Below, piece by piece: positions 1 to 5,432 of a DNA stretch of 7,793 nt. This DNA is from JBBQRS01 sp038214535 (GTDB taxonomy: Bacteria; Chloroflexota; Anaerolineae; CG2-30-64-16), in the NCBI GenBank assembly GCA_038214535.1, contig JBBQRS010000169.1, forward strand, positions 1 through 7,793. Reading direction: 5' to 3'. The notes below the pieces were generated by a model that was not told where the DNA came from, made no database searches, and worked only from the letters and a program-made list of their open reading frames with translations. The translations under genes were made by a program, and so were the position numbers. How positions within the stretch are numbered: the stretch's first letter is position 1; each line of letters begins with the position of its first letter.

Positions 1-97
1 GCCACCCACAACACCGCCCACTCGGGGGCGCGCCCCCCCCCGCCCGGTTGGGGCGCGCCCCCCGCGGGGCCGCCCCCCCCCCCGCCCCCCCCCCCCC
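1..97. other. Low-complexity C/G homopolymer stretch, probable contig-end artefact
   Basis: The stretch consists mostly of runs of C, with one uninterrupted run of about 14 C, broken by short CG-rich palindromes such as GGGGCGCGCCCC. Composition changes abruptly at about position 98, where normal modC coding sequence begins. No gene-like codon pattern is visible. It is most simply read as degraded sequence at a contig end that replaced the last codons and stop of modC. A genuine C-rich tract cannot be excluded from sequence alone. Confidence 0.75.
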
Positions 98-1210
98 CAC
101 TACAAAGGGCGTTTCCGTCAGGATGGTGAGCGCGTCGCGGCGGAGGGCAAGCCGCACGCGGGCGCCGCGCTCCAGCCGCAGCGAAGCGTAGGCATACGCG
201 GGAAAACGCATCTCGATTTCGAGGCCATTTTCGAGCAGGACGCGCAGTTCACGCAGGCCCGCGCCCGGCAGGTTCTCGACGATCACGCCATCCGCCAGGT
301 TCAGCTCGACCACACCGGCCAACGGCCGATCGGGATAGACCACCTTGACTTCCTCCGGGCGGATGTAGGCGGTCACCTCCGCGCCGACCTCAACCGGTTG
401 AGGTGGAGCCGCCAGCGCCAGCCCCGCCCAATCGAGTTGCACGCCCTGTGCGTCCGCCGCGATCACGCGGGCGCGCAGCAGGTTGGGGATGCCCATGATC
501 TGCGCGACGGCGCGGTTCGCGGGGCGGCGCAACACTTCTTCAATGCGCCCCACTTGCGCCACGCGCCCATCGCGGATCACCGCCAGCCGGTGGCCCAGTG
601 CAAACGCATCTTCGAGCCGGTGGGTCACGTAGAGCATCACCAGCCCCAGGTCGGCTTGCAGATCGCGCAGGTCGCGCTGCAACCGCTCGCGCACCCCGGC
701 ATCGAGCGCCGAAAACGGCTCATCGAGCAATAGGACGCGCGGTTCGGCGGCCAGCGCACGGGCCAGCGCCACCCGCTGCTGCTGCCCGCCGGAGAGTTGA
801 TGCGGGTAGCGGTCGGCCAGATGCGAGAGATGCACCCGCTCGAGTTGCGCGCCGCCTCGGGCCTGCGCCTCGGGCTTGCGCCATAGCGCATAGGCCGCAT
901 TTTCCAGCGCCGTCATGTGGGGGAACAGCGCGTAATTCTGGAAGACGTAACCGATGCGCCGCTGCCGGGCGGGCAGGTCAAGCGCAGGGCCGGGGCGTCC
1001 CCGCCGGTAGAGCGCAACGCCGTCGAGGATGATCTCACCCGCGTCGGGGGTCAGCAAGCCCGCAATCGCGTTGAGCGTCGTCGTCTTCCCCGCGCCGGAA
1101 GGGCCAAACAACACCAGCGTCTCCGCGCCAACATCGAGGCGCACGTCCAGCGTGAACGATCCCATGCGTTTCTGCGCGTCCACCGTGAGAACCGGCGCGA
1201 CGTCCGTCAT
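98..1210 (-). CDS. modC: ModC, molybdate ABC transporter ATP-binding protein (3' end lost)
   Basis: This is the ATPase subunit that powers molybdate import through ModB at the inner face of the cytoplasmic membrane. My translation gives 371 clear residues with no stop before the C-rich edge. Visible motifs are Walker A GPSGAGKT (36-43), Q-loop Gln91 in VFQNYALFPH, signature LSGGQQQRVALARAL (139-153), Walker B VLLLDEP (159-165), D-loop SALD (167-170) and H-loop His197 (YVTH). Residues from about 245 on form a TOBE-like regulatory tail containing AYIRPEEV (281-288). The start ATG overlaps the modB stop as ATGA and has GGAG 8 nt upstream. ModC proteins are usually about 350-370 residues, so little is missing; after Val371 the frame runs into G-homopolymer codons that should not be trusted. 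The ATPase alone could belong to a sulfate or other anion importer; the assignment rests on modA and modB beside it. Confidence 0.88.
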
Positions 1211-1884
1211 TCGGGCGACTCCGCGCGCTCGGCGGTGCCGCGGCGGCCTGGCTGTTCGAGGCGGCGCACGGCCCACAGGCTCAGGAGCGCCACCGCGGTC
1301 ATCACCAGCACCATGGTATTCGCGCGCGCGAATTGCCCGTTCTGCACCGCGTCATAGATCGCCAGCGAGAGGGTTTGCGTGCGGCCGGGGATATTGCCCG
1401 CTACCATGAGGGTTGCGCCGAACTCGCCCAGGGCGCGCGCCCCGCCCAGCGTCAGCCCCGCCAGGATGCCCCGGCGCGCCAGCGGAAAGGTCACGCGCCA
1501 GAGGACGGCCGGCTCGGAAGAGCCGAGGGTGCGGGCGGCGCTCTCCAGCGCGGGGTCCACGCCGGCGATGGCCGCCCGCGTCGCCTGCACCATCAGGGGC
1601 AGGCCCACCAGCGCGGAGGCCAGGGTCGCGGCCTGCCAGGTGAAGAGGATGTTGCCGCCAAAGAGCGCAACGACCGGCCCACCAGCGCCCAGGGCGCGCA
1701 GCAGGTAGTAGCCGACCACGCTGGGCGGCAACACCAACGGCAGCAGCACCAGCGTCTCAACCAGCGCTTTGCCGCGAAACTGGCTGCGCGCGAGCCAGAG
1801 CGACAGCGGCAGCCCCACCGCGGCGATGAGGACAAGCGCCGCCGCGGTGACCTGAATTGACAGCGCGAGCGCGCTCCAGTTCAA
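1207..1884 (-). CDS. modB: ModB, molybdate ABC transporter permease
   Basis: This 225-residue integral membrane subunit forms the molybdate channel. Hydrophobic segments lie near residues 8-31, 40-63, 78-100, 137-160 and 186-208, consistent with the usual five-helix ModB fold. The cytoplasmic EAA loop that docks on ModC is at about 114-148 (ESAARTLGSSEPAVLWRVTF and onward). The family hallmark GEFGATLMVAGNIPGRTQTL follows at about 152-171. The start is a TTG, 4 nt after the modA stop; GGAGG lies 11 nt upstream and no better in-frame ATG or GTG is available. The stop overlaps the modC start as ATGA, so translation of the two is probably coupled. The NIPGRTQTLSLAIY stretch favours molybdate over sulfate or tungstate-only permeases, though tungstate is commonly co-transported by Mod systems. 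Confidence 0.93.
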   Translation of the reverse strand: MNWSALALSIQVTAAALVLIAAVGLPLSLWLARSQFRGKALVETLVLLPLVLPPSVVGYYLLRALGAGGPVVALFGGNILFTWQAATLASALVGLPLMVQATRAAIAGVDPALESAARTLGSSEPAVLWRVTFPLARRGILAGLTLGGARALGEFGATLMVAGNIPGRTQTLSLAIYDAVQNGQFARANTMVLVMTAVALLSLWAVRRLEQPGRRGTAERAESPE

Positions 1885-1888
1885 GGGA

Positions 1889-2653
1889 TCAGTCGCCTCC
1901 GGGAAGATCGTAGCCGTAGCGCAGCAAGATCTCCTGTCCCGCCGGGCCGGTCACGAACTCCGCGAACGACTGCGCGGCGGTCCTATTGGCGGAGTTGCTT
2001 ACCACGCCCAACGCCTGCACAATGGGGCGATATAACGCCTGGGGCACGGGATGCACCACGCCCGCCTTGCCGATAGTCAGCGAGAGGGGCACGAAGGCCA
2101 CGTCCACGTTGCCCGTTTCGGCGTATTGAAACGCTTGCCCCACGTTCTCCCCCATCACCAGGCGATCCCCCACGGCGTCCAACACGCCCGCCGCCCCCAT
2201 CGCCTCGCGCGCGGCCACGCCATAGGGCGCGCGCGAGGGGTTGGCAATGGCGATGCGCTTCACCGCGAGCTGCGTCAGATCCTCGACGCGCGTCACGTCT
2301 GCGCCGGTATTCGAGTAGAGCACCAGCCGCCCGATCGCATAAGGGGTGATCGTATCGGACGCGATGTGCCCGCTCGCGGCCAGCGCCTCGACGTCTGCCG
2401 TATTCGCCGCGGCGAACAGGTCAACCGGCGCGCCCGCGGCGATCTGCTGCGCCAGTGCGCCCGTCGCGCCGAAGTTGAAGGAGACCGGCATCCCGGTCTG
2501 CGCGGTGAAGGCCGTCGCGATCTCCTCGAACGCGGGCTGGACATTGGCCGCCGCGGATACCGTTAATGTGACCGGTTCCGCTGACGGAAGCGGCACGCAA
2601 GCGGAGAGGATCAAGCCCAAGATGAACGGCAGTAGTAAGAAAGCTCTTTTCAT
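1889..2653 (-). CDS. modA: ModA, molybdate-binding lipoprotein
   Basis: This 254-residue extracytoplasmic solute-binding protein captures molybdate and delivers it to ModBC. The N-terminus is a lipoprotein signal: Lys-Arg, a hydrophobic core, then lipobox LSAC with Cys19 as the lipidation site. Family motifs are TVSAAANVQPAFEEIA (31-46), the second ligand loop FGATGALAQQIAAG (61-74), DLFAAAN (78-84), ANPSRAPYGVAAREA (137-151) and AETGNVDVAFVPLSL (178-192). ModA usually has Ser-Ser in the second loop where this protein has Ala-Thr; Thr can keep the hydroxyl contact. It is first of the mod genes, 4 nt from modB. No Shine-Dalgarno is visible before the ATG, but a TATAAT box ends only 7 nt upstream, suggesting a leaderless message. 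The promoter shows no obvious ModE-type operator. Confidence 0.94.
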   Translation of the reverse strand: MKRAFLLLPFILGLILSACVPLPSAEPVTLTVSAAANVQPAFEEIATAFTAQTGMPVSFNFGATGALAQQIAAGAPVDLFAAANTADVEALAASGHIASDTITPYAIGRLVLYSNTGADVTRVEDLTQLAVKRIAIANPSRAPYGVAAREAMGAAGVLDAVGDRLVMGENVGQAFQYAETGNVDVAFVPLSLTIGKAGVVHPVPQALYRPIVQALGVVSNSANRTAAQSFAEFVTGPAGQEILLRYGYDLPGGD

Positions 2654-2660
2654 GGCACAG

Positions 2661-2688
2661 ATTATAGCACAGTTGAGAGTTCAGTCAG
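2661..2688 (-). promoter_or_regulatory. Candidate sigma70 promoter for modA, leaderless arrangement
   Basis: On the minus strand there is a perfect -10 hexamer TATAAT (2661-2666) and, 16 nt upstream, a -35-like CTGACT (2683-2688, four of six to consensus). Transcription would start at or within a few bases of the modA ATG (2653). The promoter lies inside the last codons and stop of the glycosidase gene. No ribosome binding site separates the -10 box from the ATG, which is what a leaderless gene would show. Alternatively modA is only co-transcribed with the glycosidase and the box is fortuitous. Confidence 0.5.
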
Positions 2689-3654
2689 ACGATCAAGGTT
2701 GGCACGCAGACGCGCCAGCGCGGCAGCGTAGTGTGGCGGAATGCGGCCGTGTTTGTCCGGCCCCACATCGAGCAGCAGGTTCGCGCCCCGGGCGCGCGAT
2801 ACCAGATACATCCCCAGCAGTTCGGCGTCGCTGCGCGGCGCGTCCCCTTCCACGTAGAACCACTCGCGACCGATGGGGTCGCACACCTCGCCGGGGATGT
2901 AATAGCGTTGGCCCTCGATCTCCTTCCACGGCTGATGCCCCGTGTGGCTATTGGGCAAATAGCGCTCGATGGCGACAATATCGCTCGGCCAGGTATCACT
3001 GACGCTGAGCGTTGAGCCGTCGCCAAAACCGTTGTTCATCATAATGATCGCCTCGGGCTGAAGTTCTGCGATCCGGTTATAGAGCCGATGTCGGTAATCG
3101 CGCGGCAGCACCTTCGGGATGTCCACCCATACCTCGCCGATGCGACCGTATTGCGTCAGCAACTCCTCGATCTGCCGCCACTGGAACTCACGATAGGCCT
3201 CGGTAGTGAAGGCCCAATCCCAGCGCGTATCGGTCGGCGTCAGCGACCCAAATCGGTGGTGGTTGTCCCACGAACAATAGTAAAAGCCGGGCATCAGGCC
3301 CTTGTCCTCGCAGGCCCGCACGAACGCCTCGACCACATCGGTGGTATTACCGCTCGTACCCACATTGTAGCCGCTGAAACGGCTGGGCCACAGGCAATGC
3401 CCCGAAACGTGCTTGGTGGTGAGCACAGCATATTTCATGCCGGTGTCGCGCGCAATGCTGATCCACTGGTCCACGTCCAGCCGGTCGGGCGAGTAGAGGG
3501 TTGAAGGCTGGTCGCCCAGAGAGAGTTCCAGCCCATCGAAGGTGCTCATCCCGAAATGGATGAACATGCCGAAGCCCAGCGCTTCCCAGGCCCGGAGTTG
3601 TTCCAGAGTCAGGCGCTGGCTGCCGCGTGATTCGGTCGGTATCGGGTCGTTCAT
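2662..3654 (-). CDS. GH29 family glycosidase, alpha-L-fucosidase-like, cytoplasmic
   Basis: The 330-residue product matches the catalytic barrel of glycoside hydrolase family 29, retaining enzymes that remove alpha-L-fucose from glycans. Motifs in order are GFGMFIHFGMSTFDG (27-41), MKYAVLTTKHVSGHCLWPS (73-91), GFYYCSWD (123-130), GEVWVDI (173-179) and RARGANLLLDVGPDKHGRIP (287-306). By family pattern Asp178 in VWVD is the probable nucleophile; the acid/base residue varies in GH29 and I cannot assign it. No signal peptide or C-terminal carbohydrate-binding domain is present, so the enzyme is short and probably intracellular. An upstream ATG in frame exists at 3702, but the start at 3654 is chosen because GGAGG lies 6 nt before it. 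The stop is 8 nt before modA. The canonical KHxDGF loop reads KHVSGH here, so activity on fucosides is not guaranteed. Confidence 0.85.
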   Translation of the reverse strand: MNDPIPTESRGSQRLTLEQLRAWEALGFGMFIHFGMSTFDGLELSLGDQPSTLYSPDRLDVDQWISIARDTGMKYAVLTTKHVSGHCLWPSRFSGYNVGTSGNTTDVVEAFVRACEDKGLMPGFYYCSWDNHHRFGSLTPTDTRWDWAFTTEAYREFQWRQIEELLTQYGRIGEVWVDIPKVLPRDYRHRLYNRIAELQPEAIIMMNNGFGDGSTLSVSDTWPSDIVAIERYLPNSHTGHQPWKEIEGQRYYIPGEVCDPIGREWFYVEGDAPRSDAELLGMYLVSRARGANLLLDVGPDKHGRIPPHYAAALARLRANLDRLTELSTVL

Positions 3655-3681
3655 GTGAAGCCTCCGGAAGAAGATGGTGAT

Positions 3682-3710
3682 ATGATAGCGCAAGATTAAC
3701 AAGATCAGAA
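3682..3710 (-). promoter_or_regulatory. Weak candidate promoter for the glycosidase gene
   Basis: On the minus strand TATCAT (3682-3687) sits 17 nt downstream of TTCTGA (3705-3710), which matches the -35 consensus poorly. It would give a leader of about 20 nt that contains the GGAGG before the ATG at 3654. Spacing is good but the hexamers are weak. Confidence 0.3.
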
Positions 3711-3724
3711 AACGGTGCGAGACT

Positions 3725-3747
3725 GCCGCCGGTTAGAAACCGGCGGC
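3725..3747. repeat. Perfect 10-bp hairpin in the glycosidase/prenyltransferase divergent region
   Basis: GCCGCCGGTT (3725-3734) and AACCGGCGGC (3738-3747) are perfect inverted repeats around a 3-nt AGA loop. It lies between divergent genes, so it is not needed as a terminator for either. It shares the AACCGG core with the neighbouring hairpin and with the element at 4729-4786, suggesting a dispersed palindromic repeat family. Confidence 0.8.
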
Positions 3748-3760
3748 TAACTGAGGCAAA

Positions 3761-3779
3761 AACCGGTTCGAAACCGGTT
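3761..3779. repeat. Paired AACCGGTT palindromes
   Basis: The self-complementary octamer AACCGGTT occurs at 3761-3768 and again at 3772-3779, separated by CGA. The pair can be read as a direct repeat or as an 8-bp hairpin. It ends right before the prenyltransferase gene and could be a repeat-element edge or a protein-binding site in that gene's leader. The role is unknown. Confidence 0.75.
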
Positions 3780-3801
3780 GGGAAGGTTCAGTCAGCGCGA
3801 C

Positions 3802-4719
3802 ATGAAATTACTTAAACTGGCGCGACCGCAATTCTTGATTGCCGGGATCCTGCTGTACGGGTTCGGCGCGCTGTGGGCTGTGCTGCTCGGCGCGCCACTC
3901 GATCTGACCCGCTTGTTGTTGGGGTATCTCATCATGGCGCCCGCGCATCTATCGGTGTCCTTCAGTAACGATTACTTCGATACAGAGGTGGACAGCTACG
4001 GCACACCCACACCGTTCACCGGCGGCAGCGGCATCCTGGTACGCTACCCCGAGTTGCGCCCCACCGCCAAACGCATCGCCATCGGGCTGATCCTGTGCTC
4101 GCTTGCGCTCGGCGTCCTGTTCATGACGCGCTACCCGATGCCGGCCTGGTTTCTGGGGCTGGTGATCGCGGGCGGACTGGCCGGCTGGTTCTATTCCGCC
4201 CCGCCCCTCAGCCTCGCCTATCGCGGGCTGGGCGAGATCACCAACGCGGTGGTTGGCGGCGTGCTGGTTCCCGCGTTGGCCTACGTCGCGATGACCGAGA
4301 CGCTGACGCGGGATGCGTTCCGGTTCGCCGTTCCCGTCATGCTGTGGGGATTAGCCTTCATCGTGGCGGTGGAGATTCCCGATGTGGAGGCGGACCGGCT
4401 GGGCGGCAAGCGGACGTTCGTCGCCCGGCAGGGACGCAAGGCGGGCTTTGCGGCGGTCGGCGTCTTTCTCGTCGCGGCCACGGGCTACGTCTGCGCACTG
4501 CAATGGCTGCGCGGCGGCGCGTATCCGATGGATTTGCGGGCGCTGATCCTCTTCTCGTGTCTGCCGCTGGCCGTCGGCGGCTATGGCGCGCTTCGCAGAC
4601 CGGTCGAGCAAATCCCCGCCACACGCATCGTCACCCTCTTCATAACCAGCCTGATCCTGTTCTTCATCCTGACCGACGGTTATATGATCTACCAGGTGTG
4701 GACAGAATTTACAGGATGA
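3802..4719 (+). CDS. UbiA-family membrane prenyltransferase
   Basis: The 305-residue polytopic membrane protein belongs to the UbiA superfamily, Mg2+-dependent enzymes that transfer isoprenoid chains to aromatic or other acceptors in quinone, heme or lipid synthesis. The two Asp-rich sites are visible: NDYFDTEVD (56-64) with Asp57, Asp60 and Asp64, and DVEAD (194-198) followed by GGKRTF. TPFTGGSGILV (70-80) and FYSAPPLSLAYRGLGEITNA (130-149) resemble MenA-type enzymes, but the acceptor cannot be told from this window. Hydrophobic stretches near residues 12-30, 36-54, 91-108, 115-132, 145-163, 175-191, 216-236, 246-262 and 276-298 fit eight or nine helices. The ATG at 3802 gives a typical LARPQFL N-terminus; a TTG at 3778 would start inside the repeat. 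No well-spaced ribosome site is seen; GGAAGG lies 15 nt upstream. The stop falls in a 9-bp tandem repeat. Confidence 0.88.
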   Translation: MKLLKLARPQFLIAGILLYGFGALWAVLLGAPLDLTRLLLGYLIMAPAHLSVSFSNDYFDTEVDSYGTPTPFTGGSGILVRYPELRPTAKRIAIGLILCSLALGVLFMTRYPMPAWFLGLVIAGGLAGWFYSAPPLSLAYRGLGEITNAVVGGVLVPALAYVAMTETLTRDAFRFAVPVMLWGLAFIVAVEIPDVEADRLGGKRTFVARQGRKAGFAAVGVFLVAATGYVCALQWLRGGAYPMDLRALILFSCLPLAVGGYGALRRPVEQIPATRIVTLFITSLILFFILTDGYMIYQVWTEFTG

Positions 4720-4728
4720 ACAGAATTG
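4702..4728 (+). repeat. Three-copy 9-bp tandem repeat spanning the prenyltransferase stop
   Basis: Three consecutive 9-nt units, ACAGAATTT (4702-4710), ACAGGATGA (4711-4719) and ACAGAATTG (4720-4728), differ at few positions. The second unit supplies the TGA stop of the prenyltransferase gene. The array abuts the inverted repeat that starts at 4729, so the two may be one composite insertion that set the present C-terminus. Confidence 0.65.
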
Positions 4729-4786
4729 GAGGCTTCAGCCGGTTACGCACACGCCCTGTGTTACCAGAAAAACCGGCTGAAGCCTC
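4729..4786. repeat. Palindromic element with perfect 16-bp inverted arms
   Basis: GAGGCTTCAGCCGGTT (4729-4744) is the exact reverse complement of AACCGGCTGAAGCCTC (4771-4786); a 26-nt centre separates them. Neither arm is followed by a T tract, so it is not a classical terminator, although a transcript would fold strongly there. The GGCTTCAGCCG core recurs in the next element, which marks both as members of a short palindromic repeat family. No transposase gene is nearby. Confidence 0.85.
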
Positions 4787-4828
4787 TAGTCCAGCGCGGA
4801 GAACGCATCCGAAAACTGCGCAGCGCCC

Positions 4829-4890
4829 CTTCGTAGTGAAGGCTTCAGCCGTTGGGAGAGCGCATAACGGCTGAAACTTTCACTACGAAG
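4829..4890. repeat. Palindromic element with 25-bp near-perfect inverted arms (CTTCGTAG type)
   Basis: The left arm (4829-4853) begins CTTCGTAGTGAAGGC and the right arm (4866-4890) ends TTTCACTACGAAG. The arms pair at 23 of 25 positions around a 12-nt loop, one of the two exceptions being a possible G-U pair in RNA. The arms contain GGCTTCAGCCG, also present in the element at 4729-4786. The element lies between the prenyltransferase stop and the arsR promoter and would form a long stem that could end or protect the upstream transcript. It looks like a MITE or REP-type sequence without its own genes. Confidence 0.85.
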
Positions 4891-4936
4891 GTAAAGGCAC
4901 AATGATTCGGACAATATTCGTATAGATTCTATGGAT

Positions 4937-4965
4937 TTGACACAGCCAACGCTATATCGTATAAT
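4937..4965 (+). promoter_or_regulatory. Consensus sigma70 promoter of arsR
   Basis: Both hexamers match consensus exactly, TTGACA (4937-4942) and TATAAT (4960-4965), with the optimal 17-nt spacer. Transcription should start near 4972, leaving a leader of about 19 nt that contains the AAGGAG ribosome site. A promoter this strong needs a repressor, and the palindrome over the -10 box supplies a site for one. Confidence 0.88.
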
Positions 4966-4975
4966 TGCGATGTGA
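4953..4975 (+). promoter_or_regulatory. Putative ArsR operator over the arsR -10 box
   Basis: ATCG (4956-4959) and CGAT (4968-4971) are inverted half sites 8 nt apart, enclosing the TATAAT box. The same ATCG-N8-CGAT arrangement with similar flanks occurs at 5388-5410 upstream of the methyltransferase gene. Its place at the promoter and its second copy at the likely target gene support an operator for the ArsR encoded just downstream. Binding is inferred. Confidence 0.6.
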
Positions 4976-4976
4976 C

Positions 4977-4982
4977 AAGGAG
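4977..4982 (+). promoter_or_regulatory. Ribosome binding site fixing the GTG start of arsR
   Basis: AAGGAG lies 8 nt before GTG at 4991. No ATG occurs in this frame near that position; the next ATG would remove the N-terminal helix, so the GTG is the start. Confidence 0.8.
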
Positions 4983-4990
4983 AGAACGTT

Positions 4991-5347
4991 GTGGAACAGG
5001 ACATCATCACCCTGACGCCTGCGCAAGAGCGGCTGGCGCAGATGCTCAAGGCGCTGGGCAACCCCGTGCGCTTTCAGATCATGCAGACGCTGGCCGAGCG
5101 GCAGACGTGCATCACGCAGGAGATCGTCGAGACGACCCCGCTGGCGCAATCCACCGTCAGCCAGCATCTCAAGGTGCTGCGCGAAGCGGGGCTGATCCGC
5201 GGCGAGATCGAAGGCCCGGCGACGTGCTACTGCGTTGATCCCGACGGCGTGCGCTGGCTCAAGGATCAGATCGAGGGCTGGCTGCCCGACTGCTGTAACG
5301 AACCGGCGCCCATGATGTGGCAACCGGAAAGATTGACCACGCGTTGA
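4991..5347 (+). CDS. arsR: ArsR/SmtB-family arsenic-responsive repressor
   Basis: This 118-residue cytoplasmic winged-helix repressor is expected to dissociate from DNA when it binds arsenite. The helix-turn-helix is at about residues 41-69; the recognition helix reads QSTVSQHLKVLREAGLI (53-69), the usual ArsR sequence, and GNPVRFQIM (23-31) precedes it. The wing is GEIEGPATCYCVDPDG (71-86). The protein lacks the classic ELCVCDL sensor motif of plasmid ArsR proteins. Its cysteines are Cys40, Cys79, Cys81, Cys101 and Cys102; the Cys-X-Cys in the wing and the Cys-Cys near the C-terminus could form a different As(III) site. The start is GTG. A consensus promoter with a palindromic operator lies upstream, and an ArsM fusion gene follows 115 nt downstream, so it probably represses itself and that gene. 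Other thiol-binding metals are possible inducers. Confidence 0.9.
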   Translation: MEQDIITLTPAQERLAQMLKALGNPVRFQIMQTLAERQTCITQEIVETTPLAQSTVSQHLKVLREAGLIRGEIEGPATCYCVDPDGVRWLKDQIEGWLPDCCNEPAPMMWQPERLTTR

Positions 5348-5349
5348 AC

Positions 5350-5378
5350 GGCGGGAACTGCGGGCGGCCCGCCTTTTT
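5350..5378 (+). terminator. Intrinsic terminator after arsR
   Basis: Just after the arsR stop, GCGGG (5360-5364) pairs with CCCGC (5368-5372) around CGG, followed by CTTTTT ending at 5378. An alternative stem pairs GGCGGG (5350-5355) with CCCGCC (5368-5373), directly followed by five T. Either would end arsR transcription before the methyltransferase gene, though possibly not completely. Confidence 0.7.
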
Positions 5379-5387
5379 CGGGATCGA

Positions 5388-5410
5388 ATTATCGTTTTTT
5401 TACGATATTA
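5388..5410 (+). promoter_or_regulatory. Putative second ArsR operator upstream of the arsM fusion
   Basis: TATCGT (5390-5395) and ACGATA (5402-5407) form a perfect inverted repeat around six T. This contains ATCG-N8-CGAT, the same half sites and spacing as at the arsR promoter. A weak -10-like TACGAT (5401-5406) overlaps it, but no convincing -35 is visible. The site suggests a separate ArsR-controlled promoter for the methyltransferase gene. As a structure it could also be a T-loop hairpin. Confidence 0.55.
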
Positions 5411-5416
5411 CCGGAT

Positions 5417-5432
5417 GCGCTGAGGACAGCGC
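5417..5432 (+). repeat. Small hairpin in the arsM fusion leader
   Basis: GCGCTG (5417-5422) and CAGCGC (5427-5432) form a 6-bp stem with an AGGA loop, about 30 nt before the start codon. It is followed by CTACGAA (5434-5440), the same end motif as in the element at 4829-4890, so it may be a decayed member of that repeat family. An effect on translation is possible but not shown. Confidence 0.45.

Noticed and set aside
398..1032. Long plus-strand open frames across the modC region
   Set aside because: They are antisense shadows in GC-rich DNA. The minus frame carries every ABC ATPase motif in order, while the plus frames give Arg/Ala/Pro-rich sequence without domains.
98..2653. Tungstate (Tup/Wtp) rather than molybdate transporter
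   Set aside because: The ANPSRAPYG motif in the binding protein and the VAGNIPGRTQTL motif in the permease fit the ModA/ModB families, although tungstate may also be carried.
3655..3702. Upstream ATG at 3702 as start of the glycosidase
   Set aside because: GGAGG is correctly placed for the ATG at 3654. The extra 16 residues would cover the candidate promoter and ribosome site and do not resemble a family N-terminus or a signal peptide with a cleavage site.
3778..3801. TTG at 3778 as start of the prenyltransferase
   Set aside because: It would begin inside the AACCGGTT repeat, has no ribosome site, and adds eight residues before the typical LARPQFL start. The ATG at 3802 is preferred, though its own ribosome site is also poor.
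3725..4890. CRISPR array suggested by the repeated palindromes
   Set aside because: The repeats differ in sequence and length, are not regularly spaced, and no cas gene is present.
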